Assembly: GCA_025355115.1 (NCBI GenBank)
Contig: JANXLO010000693.1
Span: 1-6,201 of the forward strand
Direction: 5' to 3'
DNA: 6,201 nucleotides
Source of the DNA: Chthonomonadaceae bacterium
GTDB lineage: Bacteria; Armatimonadota; Chthonomonadetes; Chthonomonadales; Chthonomonadaceae
Shown here: in pieces, positions 1 to 6,015 of the stretch
How the letters are laid out: each line of letters begins with the position of its first letter
How positions within the stretch are numbered: the stretch's first letter is position 1
Notes under the pieces: model-generated
Seen by the model: the letters and a program-made list of their open reading frames with translations, nothing else
What the model was told of the DNA's origin: nothing
Database searches by the model: none
Position numbers and translations under genes: made by a program

Positions 1-74
1 TCGCTCTGTTCGCGCCAGCCCAAAGTGAAGCGCAGTGTGACCAACAGGAGCATCGCCTGAGCGTTTTTTCGCAT
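1..74 (-). CDS. 5' end of a gene cut by the left edge; possible ankyrin-repeat protein with an ambiguous frame
   Basis: An ATG at 74-72 starts one base after the TAG of the protease gene (78-76), with a G-rich stretch (AAGGGGGG) just upstream that could act as ribosome binding site, so translational coupling is plausible. Read from this ATG, the frame gives MRKNAQAMLLLVTLRFTLGW and is open to the edge with high GC at third positions, but I recognise no family in it. The -1 frame, which is the protease frame continued past its TAG, reads NAKKRSGDAPVGHTALHFGL and matches the ankyrin repeat pattern (NAK...GxTALHF), but it has no start codon of its own. The two frames are separated by an A6 run at 64-69; one extra A would place the ATG in the ankyrin frame. 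Only 24 codons are visible, so the product is not settled. Confidence 0.4.
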   Translation of the reverse strand, partial: MRKNAQAMLLLVTLRFTLGWREQS

Positions 75-75
75 T

Positions 76-972
76 CTACAGCCCCCCTTTGCCAGCGATG
101 ACTGTCGCCTGCACCGTGACTCCGTCGCGCTGAACAGTGAAGCGCACGGACGTTCCCGCGCTCACTCCGGCCGCCTTCGCACGAAGATCCGTCGCGTTGC
201 CGACCTTCTCACCGGGCGCTTCACCCGCAGCAAGCACTGTTATGATGTCGCCCGCTTTGAGCCCGCCCTGCGCAGCCGGGCTGTCCGCCAACACCGACTT
301 AATGCGCACCTCATCCGGCTTGCCTGCCTCAAGCTCGATTCCAAAAAACCCGCGCGGCACAGCTTCGGGCTGCGGCTTCTGGACGAAGAGCGTGCTAGCC
401 ATCTTCGTCAGGCTCTCCATCTCCTCGACGCCCTTCGGTTTGTCGCCTGCCTTGATGCCCATCTCCTTCGCGCTGGCGGGCGTGAGCCTCATTCCGGCCT
501 GTCTTGTCCAGACCATCTTAGGCTGCGTGAGGTCGAGCTCGATGCGGAAGTTGGCGAGCAGATTGAAGCCGAACACGCCGTCGATGCGGACTCCGGCAAG
601 GCCCATGGCGTTCATGCCCTTCAGCTGAGAAGGCGATTCAATGCGGGCCTGCATTTTCTCCAGCACCGCGCCGCCCTCGATCTCCAGCCGGTCGAATGTC
701 CCCCAGCCGTCCGCCTTGGGCTTGACGCCAATTTTATCCGCGATATCGGCACTGACGAACAGCGCAGGCGCCCCGGTGTCCATGATAAAGTTGTACGGCC
801 CTTTGCCGTTCAGCTTCGCACGGACGATCACATGCTTTGTGTCCGCAAGTCTGTACGGCACTTTGTAGACCATGCCAGCCTTCGACACGGGGGCGCTCAC
901 CGGCGGAGCAGCCGACAGGCTATGCCCGGCAGTCAAAAAGGCGATTAAGGAGAGAAAAAACAGTTTATTCAC
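76..972 (-). CDS. Secreted retropepsin-like aspartic protease with C-terminal PDZ domain
   Basis: This encodes 298 residues. Residues 1 to about 21 form a signal peptide (MNKLFFLSLIAFLTAG, then small residues), so the protein probably acts outside the cytoplasm. Residues about 38-160 are a retropepsin-like aspartyl protease domain: strands around VIVRAKLNGKGPYNFIMDTG carry the catalytic Asp-Thr-Gly (D65-T66-G67), and the later IDGVFGFNLL block (130-139) is the hydrophobic-hydrophobic-Gly motif typical of the fold. Such bacterial domains have one DTG motif and are expected to work as dimers. Residues about 208-295 are a PDZ domain, with the FFGIEL carboxylate-binding loop (209-214) and SPAAQGGLKAGDIITVL (231-247); it would bind peptide C-termini. 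The start is a GTG at 972-970; a GAGGT sequence (986-982) lies 9 bases upstream, and the signal peptide begins right at this codon. Substrates are unknown. A non-proteolytic role cannot be excluded, although the catalytic Asp is present. Confidence 0.9.
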   Translation of the reverse strand: MNKLFFLSLIAFLTAGHSLSAAPPVSAPVSKAGMVYKVPYRLADTKHVIVRAKLNGKGPYNFIMDTGAPALFVSADIADKIGVKPKADGWGTFDRLEIEGGAVLEKMQARIESPSQLKGMNAMGLAGVRIDGVFGFNLLANFRIELDLTQPKMVWTRQAGMRLTPASAKEMGIKAGDKPKGVEEMESLTKMASTLFVQKPQPEAVPRGFFGIELEAGKPDEVRIKSVLADSPAAQGGLKAGDIITVLAAGEAPGEKVGNATDLRAKAAGVSAGTSVRFTVQRDGVTVQATVIAGKGGL

Positions 973-1022
973 GTTACGTTTACCTCAGGAAACTGTTATG
1001 GACTTCTGCGTCAGCCGTCCGA

Positions 1023-1060
1023 ATCATACAGATGTTCAGACACAGTGATTGTGACACAAT
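1023..1060 (-). promoter_or_regulatory. Possible promoter and operator of the protease gene
   Basis: On the minus strand a TATGAT (1028-1023) resembles a sigma-70 -10 box and would give a leader of about 45 bases before the GTG at 972. No good -35 sits 16-18 bases upstream. Instead, a perfect palindrome with 6-base arms around one central base, ATTGTG-A-CACAAT, covers 1048-1060, roughly the -35 position. That layout suits a site for a dimeric transcription factor, possibly an activator that replaces the -35 contact. No factor is identified. Confidence 0.25.
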
Positions 1061-1178
1061 TCTCTCAGCTTCGAGATTTACACTTCACGCCTGATTGGCT
1101 ACGACGGTCAATGGATCGGAGCATCGCAATTCACTCTTCTGGAATGAGGTGAGATTTTGTCCGCCAGCCACACGCAAG

Positions 1179-1209
1179 GGAAAGGGGACGAGTAGCTCTT
1201 CCCCTTTCC
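1179..1209 (-). terminator. Strong hairpin downstream of the pilin gene, candidate terminator
   Basis: The arms 1179-1188 (GGAAAGGGGA) and 1200-1209 (TCCCCTTTCC) pair perfectly over 10 bp. After one mismatch, 1190-1192 (GAG) and 1196-1198 (CTC) add 3 bp, leaving a 3-base loop. It lies 62 bases past the TAA at 1274-1272, which fits the end of the pilin transcript. Neither strand has a long T run after the stem (the plus strand reads GTTT, the minus strand CTT), so a classical intrinsic terminator is uncertain. An RNA-stabilising stem or a factor-dependent site is also possible. Confidence 0.45.
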
Positions 1210-1271
1210 GTTTACATCTGAACTTTTCTGCCGTCGAGGCAAAACGACTGCACTACCCGACGGAAGAACGA

Positions 1272-1394
1272 TTAGTTGCTGTCTACGCCCGGCTCAAACG
1301 TGCCGTGGGTCGCTCCCCCGAAGTTACAGGAGACCTTGAACGAGGTTCCGGCAACTCCGCTGCCCGCAACCAGGCTGTAGGTGCCCGCGTTCGG
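1272..1394 (-). pseudogene. C-terminal part of the pilin, in frame after the TGA
   Basis: Directly after the TGA the same frame reads PNAGTYSLVAGSGVAG, then TSFKVSCNFGGATHGTFEP, and stops at TAA (1274-1272). This is what the end of a small pilin head looks like: a Gly-Thr-Tyr strand, a strand ending in Cys, then a His-Gly turn. There is no frameshift, good start codon or ribosome binding site between the parts, so it is a continuation and not a separate gene. In comparable pilins as I remember them, this strand is introduced by Pro-x-Cys-Pro; here TGA sits exactly where that Cys would be, before Pro, and a partner Cys follows at codon 119. The options are a TGC/TGT to TGA nonsense mutation, a sequencing error, readthrough or selenocysteine insertion. 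Labelling it a pseudogene part is provisional. Confidence 0.7.
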
Positions 1395-1682
1395 TCAGGC
1401 GGGGGCTGCAGAGAGGTCGGGAAGGTTGACGGTAGTGACGCCGCCCGTGACGAGAGCCGTATAGTTGGATGCGCCTGTTTTGACGCGGGCGGCCTGGACA
1501 GCATTGGCGATGGTCTGCATGTTGGCTCGGCAGGTTTTGCGCTGGGAGTCAGCGACGGCGCTGAGGTAGAGCGGCATGGCGACGGCCATCAGTATTGCGA
1601 GGATCAGGACGACTACGAGCAGTTCGATGAGTGTGAAACCTTTGCGGTTTCGGAGAGCGGAAAGTGAGCGGGCGCGAAGCAT
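1395..1682 (-). CDS. Type IV pilin-like prepilin, ended early by an in-frame TGA
   Basis: The conceptual product is 95 residues before the TGA at 1397-1395. A short basic leader (MLRARSLSALRNRKG) is followed by the prepilin peptidase site G15|F16 and the hallmark FTLIELLVVVLILAILMAVA, with Glu at mature position +5 (E20). This hydrophobic helix anchors the subunit in the inner membrane and packs the pilus core. The helix continues as MPLYLSAVADSQRKTCRANM and then enters a small globular part (residues about 55-95). The start is ATG 1682-1680, with an excellent AAGGAG 6 bases upstream. As written, the product lacks its C-terminal strands: the same frame continues after the TGA for 40 pilin-like codons to a TAA at 1274-1272, giving a normal small-pilin length of 136 codons. 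It could be a major or minor pilin or a pseudopilin. No pilus assembly gene is in the window, so the system it serves is unknown. Confidence 0.85.
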   Translation of the reverse strand: MLRARSLSALRNRKGFTLIELLVVVLILAILMAVAMPLYLSAVADSQRKTCRANMQTIANAVQAARVKTGASNYTALVTGGVTTVNLPDLSAAPA

Positions 1683-1688
1683 GTGTGT

Positions 1689-1694
1689 CTCCTT
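1689..1694 (-). promoter_or_regulatory. Ribosome binding site of the pilin gene
   Basis: The minus strand reads AAGGAG followed by ACACAC and then the ATG at 1682-1680. This is a near-perfect Shine-Dalgarno sequence at 6-base spacing. It fixes the pilin start and suggests that the gene is, or recently was, strongly translated. Confidence 0.85.
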
Positions 1695-1725
1695 GGAAAA
1701 GTTGGAACAGAATGTGTTGCTAGTC

Positions 1726-1756
1726 GAACCTTTGTGGTTCTTACTGGCCTATTGTA
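1726..1756 (-). promoter_or_regulatory. Possible pilin promoter with a small inverted repeat in the leader
   Basis: TACAAT at 1756-1751 on the minus strand resembles a -10 box and would give a leader of roughly 60 bases. The upstream -35 region is weak. Just inside the predicted transcript start lies a perfect inverted repeat with 5-base arms and a 5-base loop (GAACC-TTTGT-GGTTC, 1726-1740). It could form a small hairpin at the 5' end of the mRNA or be a regulator site. The evidence is sequence resemblance only. Confidence 0.25.
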
Positions 1757-1899
1757 TCGCAGCGGCAGGCATGAAAACGTCTGCGAAATGGCACATTTTG
1801 CACGCTCTCTGAAAAAACGGCCTCGTGCGCCCCACTTTCGCGGAGCAGGATTTCGATTGAGCTGTGTGCAACACTTATTTCAGCAAAGAGCCTGTTAAA

Positions 1900-1928
1900 T
1901 CGACAATTATCCAACGAACTAATATTGA
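1900..1928 (+). promoter_or_regulatory. Weak candidate promoter of the ThuA-PQQ gene
   Basis: TCGACA (1900-1905) matches the -35 consensus at five of six positions. At 17-base spacing TATTGA (1923-1928) is a poor -10 match. The predicted leader would be about 50 bases. It lies in the AT-rich part of the intergenic region, where a promoter is expected, but the match is not strong. Confidence 0.2.
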
Positions 1929-1972
1929 TGTCATTCGCTGGCTAGGCTGCTGCAATCGATGTGCGCTGGAAC

Positions 1973-1976
1973 GAGG
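1973..1976 (+). promoter_or_regulatory. Ribosome binding site that decides the start of the ThuA-PQQ gene
   Basis: GAGG at 1973-1976 is 8 bases before the TTG at 1985, an ideal spacing. It lies inside the longer open frame that begins with GTG at 1961 and is only 2 bases before the GTG at 1979, so neither GTG can use it well. The ATG at 1997 is too far away. The TTG start also puts the signal peptide at the very N-terminus. Confidence 0.6.
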
Positions 1977-1984
1977 ATGTGATT

Positions 1985-4900
1985 TTGCTGAAAACAATGC
2001 TGTGGGGAGCGATGATGCTGTGCGTGGGGATGACGATTGCGGCGAAGGCCGCGCCGGGCAAGAAGATCGTCTTCATCGCGGGGACCAAGAGCCACGGGCC
2101 GGGAGAGCATGAGTACGAGAAGGGCGCACGCCTGCTGGCGATGTGCCTGGAAACTTCGGCGAATCTCTCCGGATATCATACGGAAGTATGCCTGTATGGC
2201 TGGCCCGAGGACCCGCGCACTCTGGACAATGCAGACACGATCGTGCTCTATGCCGACGGCTCCGATCACAATGAAATGGATCATCCGCTTCTAGTTGGGG
2301 ATCATTTGTCGGTGATTGGCAAGCAGATGAAGCGCGGCTGCGGCCTTGTGCTCCTCCACTACGCGACGTTCGCTCCGGTGAAGCGCGGCGGTCCGGAGTA
2401 TCTCGACTGGGCAGGCGGCTATTTCGACTACGAAACGGGCTCCGCCGCCAACCACTGGTTTTCAAAAATTCAGACGGCTTCTTCTGTTCCCTTCCCCGCT
2501 ACACCTAAGCATCCGGTCTGTCGAGGGCTTGAGCCTTTCCCGCTGACCGAGGAGTTCTACTATAATATGCGCTTCCGGGACGGCGATACCCGACGCATCC
2601 CGATCCTCAACACGGCGATCCCCGGCGAGACTGAACCGCAGACTGTCGCCTGGGCCGTGCAGCGCACAGATGGCGGGCGCGGCTTCGCCTTTACTGGCGG
2701 CCACTCCCACGCCAATTGGCAGATCGAGAATTTCCGCAAAATGGTTCTCAACGCCATCGTCTGGACGGCGAAAGGGAGCGTGCCCGCGGGCGGAGTGCAG
2801 TCAATCGTAGCTGCCGACCAGGACACTATTCGTGCACTCATTCTTACTGGTCATCACCATCCCGGCCACGCCTGGCAAGCCACGACGAAGGCACTTCAGG
2901 AGACGTTTTCACGCGACCCCCGCATCAGGGTGACGGTGTGGGAGGATCCGGAGCGGCTCGCGACGGAATCGCTCGCCGGATATGACCTCATCGTGCAGAA
3001 CTACAACAACTGGGAGTCGCCGACGCTCAGCGTCAAGAGTCGCGAGAATCTGCTGAAGTTCGTCCGAGGTGGCGGGGGTCTTGAGGTTATCCATTTCGCG
3101 AACGGAGCCTGGCGCGACTGGCCGGAGTACTTCGGAGGGCTCGCTCGCCGCGTCTGGATAGATGGGAAGAGCAATCACGACGCTTACGGCCCCTTCCGCG
3201 TCCATGTCACTTCGACGGAGCCTCTGCTCACACGGGGGCTGCCGGATTTCGACACGATGGATGAGCTCTACTGCAGCCAGCAGGGCGGGCTTCCAGTCGA
3301 TCCCTTGCTCACGGCGCACTCAAGGACCACCAATCGTGATGAGCCGCTGGCCTTCGTCTACCCGGAAGGGAAGGGCCGAATATTTCAGACTCTGCTCGGG
3401 CATGGGGTCGAGGGACTCGTTGTTCCGGCCCATGCCGAGCTGCTGCGCCGCGCCACCGCCTGGGTCGCTCGACGGGAGCTTCTGCCCCTCCCCGTCCCCT
3501 CCTCACCGACAGGAATCGTGGCTGCGGGGCAGGAGAAGCCGCCTGCTCGCGCGTCAGGGCCGCGAGTTCAGCCGGGGAAATTCGGCAACGCTCTTTTTCC
3601 GGGAGGCACGGCGTTCTCGGCGGAGGGCCGGGCACTCTATCAGGAGCCGCCCCTGACCATCGAATGCTTCGCCAAACTGACGAGCCACGACAGCTTCAAC
3701 ATTCTCGTCGCCAATAGCGCAAAGGAGTCACCGAAGCACTGGGAGCTATACTCGGAGGCGGGGACAGGGCGGTTCAGCGTCTATCTGCCCGGCGCCACGC
3801 CTCAGAACATCGTCGCGCCAAACGACATCACGGACGGGAAGTGGCACTACCTTGCGATGACCTATCTGCCGGGCCGGGTGCGGCTCTTCGTGGACGGCAA
3901 GGTCGTGGCGGATCAGCAGATCGCCTCGACGCACGCGACCCCTGTGATCGGACCGCTCTGGTTCGGAGCCTACCCGCCGAACAGCCTTGGCTGCGACGGT
4001 CTGATCGATGAAGTCCGCATCTCCGACGTGGTGCGGGACATCGCACAGACACCGACAGCACCGCTGGAAATGGACGCCCACACAATAGGACTATGGCGTT
4101 TCGATGCGCTCGTGAACGGCAAATTCGACGACCTCTCGCCGACGCGGAACCCCGCGATGATCCGAGCACAGGCCGCGATCGTTGTTGAGGAGCCGACTCA
4201 CCTCGGCGCGTTTCCCGTGGTGCGCAAGCGCGACACCGTGGACTGGGCAAACGTCGGCAACGACAAGGGAGGGATGCGCTGGTCGCCTCTGCGGCAGATC
4301 GACCGCAAGACGGTGAACAGTCTGAAGATCGCCTGGACATATCACACCGGGGATGCCGCAGCCGAAGGGACGACCATCGAATGCACACCCATCGTCATCG
4401 ACGGGGTGATGTATCTTACGACCGTTCGCACGAAGATCGTCGCGCTGGACGCGGCGACCGGGCAGGAGATCTGGAAGTTCGACCCGCACACGGGCGGCGT
4501 GAACAGGGGAGTCGGTTACTGGTCGGACGGCAAGCCGGGCGGCGAGCGCAGGATCGTCTCCGCGCTGAACGACGGTCGTCTGCTCTCGCTGGACGCGAAG
4601 ACGGGGCGGCTCGACCCGAAATTCGGCGCGAGCGGCGTGGTGGACATGCGGCAGGGCATCGAGTACGACATCTCCCATATGGGCTACGGCAGCACCTCGG
4701 CGCCTGCGATCTTCGGGAATTTCGCCATCGTCGGAATGATCGTCGCGGAGGGGCAGCCCGGCGCGCCTGGGGACATCCGTGCCTGGGACATTCGCACCGG
4801 CAAGGAGGCGTGGCGATTCCACACCGTCCCGCGTCCGGGCGAGTTCGGCAACGAGACCTGGGCCAAGGATTCCTGGAAGGAGCGGTCGGGCGTCAACCCC

Positions 4901-5986
4901 TGGTCAGGCTTCACCGTGGATGAGAAGAACGGCCTGGTGCTATGCGGAACAGGCTCCGCGGCCTCCGACTTCTATGGCGCGGACAGACATGGCGACAACC
5001 TGTTCGCCAACTGCACCCTCGTTCTGGATGCGCGGACAGGCAAGCGCCTGTGGCACTTCCAGACAACGCATCACGATTTGTGGGACCACGACAATCCATG
5101 CCCGCCGGTGGTAGTCACGGTGATTCACGACGGCAAGCGGGTGGAGGCGGTGGCGCAGCCGACGAAGACGGGCTACATTTTTCTCTTCGACCGGCGCACA
5201 GGCAAGCCGCTCTTCGATGTGCGAGAGGTTCCCGCCCAGCTCTCCGACATTCCAGGTGAGCAGGCGTCTCTCACTCAGCCAGTGCCGTCGAAGCCGCCCG
5301 CGCTATCGCCCCAGATATTCGGCCTGGACGACGCGACGAACATCTCTCCAGAGGCCCACGCCTTCGTGCTCGTCAAGCTCCATGGCCTCCGCTACGGCAA
5401 AGCCTACATTCCACCAAGCGTGCAGGGGAGCGTGATCGTGCCCGGGTTCCACGGAGGCGCGACCTGGAGCGGCGCCTCGTTCGACCCGACGACAGGCATC
5501 CTCTACGTCAACACGAACAACACGCCCTACGTCTGCGCAGTGAAGGCAAACGCGCAGGGCGGCTACGACTTCCAGGGCTACAACTATTTCAACGACGCGC
5601 AGGGCTATCCCGCGATCAAGCCGCCCTGGGGAATGCTGCATGCGATCAACCTGAACACGGGAGAAATCCTGTGGCAGGCGGTTCTCGGCGAGTTTCCGGC
5701 CCTCACCGCATTGGGCGTCCCCAAGACCGGCACGGAGAACTTCGGCGGCACGATTGTGACGGCAGGCGGCCTGGTCTTCATAGGCGGCACCAAGGACGAG
5801 AAGTTCCATGCCTTCGACAAGACCACAGGCGCAACGCTCTGGGAGTACAAGCTGAACGCGGGCGGTTACGCTACCCCTTCCACCTACATGGTGAACGGCA
5901 AACAGTTCGTTGTCATAGCATGCGGCGGGGGAGGCAAACTCCGCACCAAATCCGGCGACGAGTTCGTAGCCTTCGCCCTGCCATAG
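1985..5986 (+). CDS. Exported four-module protein: ThuA - ThuA - LamG-like - PQQ dehydrogenase
   Basis: This encodes 1333 residues from a TTG chosen for its ribosome binding site and signal peptide; the frame is open back to a GTG at 1961 (1341 residues). Residues 1-22 are a signal peptide ending AKA|A, so it acts in the periplasm or outside. Residues ~27-262 are a ThuA domain (flavodoxin/glutamine-amidotransferase-like fold, trehalose-utilisation family), with GLVLLHYATFAP and FTGGHSHANW. Residues ~282-495 are a second ThuA domain, with ILTGHHHPGHAW, GGGLEVIHFANGAWRDW and GRIFQTLLGHG. Residues ~525-697 are a LamG/concanavalin-like jellyroll (DGKWHYLAMTY, RLFVDGKVVA, LIDEVRIS). Residues ~749-1333 are a PQQ-dependent dehydrogenase beta-propeller of the glucose-dehydrogenase type, with blade motifs such as VALDAATGQEIW, LVLDARTGKRLW and HAFDKTTGATLW. 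HHDLWDHD (~1029-1036) probably carries the catalytic Asp, and PTKTG the PQQ-contacting Lys. There is no adjacent Cys-Cys pair and no haem CXXCH motif, so electrons must go to a separate acceptor. The substrate is not known; a sugar is likely. Confidence 0.92.
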   Translation: MLKTMLWGAMMLCVGMTIAAKAAPGKKIVFIAGTKSHGPGEHEYEKGARLLAMCLETSANLSGYHTEVCLYGWPEDPRTLDNADTIVLYADGSDHNEMDHPLLVGDHLSVIGKQMKRGCGLVLLHYATFAPVKRGGPEYLDWAGGYFDYETGSAANHWFSKIQTASSVPFPATPKHPVCRGLEPFPLTEEFYYNMRFRDGDTRRIPILNTAIPGETEPQTVAWAVQRTDGGRGFAFTGGHSHANWQIENFRKMVLNAIVWTAKGSVPAGGVQSIVAADQDTIRALILTGHHHPGHAWQATTKALQETFSRDPRIRVTVWEDPERLATESLAGYDLIVQNYNNWESPTLSVKSRENLLKFVRGGGGLEVIHFANGAWRDWPEYFGGLARRVWIDGKSNHDAYGPFRVHVTSTEPLLTRGLPDFDTMDELYCSQQGGLPVDPLLTAHSRTTNRDEPLAFVYPEGKGRIFQTLLGHGVEGLVVPAHAELLRRATAWVARRELLPLPVPSSPTGIVAAGQEKPPARASGPRVQPGKFGNALFPGGTAFSAEGRALYQEPPLTIECFAKLTSHDSFNILVANSAKESPKHWELYSEAGTGRFSVYLPGATPQNIVAPNDITDGKWHYLAMTYLPGRVRLFVDGKVVADQQIASTHATPVIGPLWFGAYPPNSLGCDGLIDEVRISDVVRDIAQTPTAPLEMDAHTIGLWRFDALVNGKFDDLSPTRNPAMIRAQAAIVVEEPTHLGAFPVVRKRDTVDWANVGNDKGGMRWSPLRQIDRKTVNSLKIAWTYHTGDAAAEGTTIECTPIVIDGVMYLTTVRTKIVALDAATGQEIWKFDPHTGGVNRGVGYWSDGKPGGERRIVSALNDGRLLSLDAKTGRLDPKFGASGVVDMRQGIEYDISHMGYGSTSAPAIFGNFAIVGMIVAEGQPGAPGDIRAWDIRTGKEAWRFHTVPRPGEFGNETWAKDSWKERSGVNPWSGFTVDEKNGLVLCGTGSAASDFYGADRHGDNLFANCTLVLDARTGKRLWHFQTTHHDLWDHDNPCPPVVVTVIHDGKRVEAVAQPTKTGYIFLFDRRTGKPLFDVREVPAQLSDIPGEQASLTQPVPSKPPALSPQIFGLDDATNISPEAHAFVLVKLHGLRYGKAYIPPSVQGSVIVPGFHGGATWSGASFDPTTGILYVNTNNTPYVCAVKANAQGGYDFQGYNYFNDAQGYPAIKPPWGMLHAINLNTGEILWQAVLGEFPALTALGVPKTGTENFGGTIVTAGGLVFIGGTKDEKFHAFDKTTGATLWEYKLNAGGYATPSTYMVNGKQFVVIACGGGGKLRTKSGDEFVAFALP

Positions 5987-6015
5987 GCAAAGCAGGCTCA
6001 GAGGAGATCAGCAAC

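Larger units (their letters stand above)
973..1271. other. Intergenic region between the protease and pilin genes
   Basis: This 299-base stretch has no convincing coding frame on either strand. It holds the upstream region of the protease gene, with a possible -10 element and a palindrome, and a strong hairpin at 1179-1209 downstream of the pilin. Long open frames on the plus strand here are antisense shadows that run into the pilin gene. A TTGACC on the minus strand near 1110 has no -10 partner at a usual distance. Confidence 0.6.
1683..1984. other. Divergent intergenic region between the pilin and ThuA-PQQ genes
   Basis: About 300 bases separate two divergently transcribed genes and must hold both promoters. 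The stretch is clearly more AT-rich than the genes beside it. Short open frames on both strands here have no start signals or coding-like composition. Candidate promoter elements, a small inverted repeat and the two ribosome binding sites are listed separately. Confidence 0.6.

Noticed and set aside
137..628. Plus-strand open frame opposite the protease gene
   Set aside because: It is a shadow of the retropepsin-PDZ gene, which has a signal peptide, a DTG motif and a PDZ domain on the minus strand.
1338..1394. A bacterial SECIS element just after the pilin TGA
   Set aside because: Only short stems are visible (for example GCC with GGC around an 8-base loop). Nothing resembles the apical GGU-type loop on a stable stem at the correct distance, so I do not annotate one; a folding program should decide.
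1395..1397. Genome-wide recoding of TGA (for example to Trp or Gly)
   Set aside because: The large gene and the protease gene use no in-frame TGA over more than 1600 codons and use TGG for Trp. The ankyrin gene ends naturally at a TGA. One isolated in-frame TGA does not support an altered code.
1095..1667. Long open frame on the plus strand across the intergenic hairpin and opposite the pilin
   Set aside because: It is antisense to a clear prepilin gene, its predicted product is low-complexity and resembles no family, and it has no convincing ribosome binding site.
4091..4822. 243-codon minus-strand frame inside the PQQ region, and the 180-codon plus-strand frame at 4381-4923
   Set aside because: Both are shadows of the GC-rich PQQ dehydrogenase gene, rich in Arg, Ala, Asp and His or Gly in the way out-of-frame GC-rich DNA is. 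The in-frame protein has clear PQQ motifs across the whole stretch.
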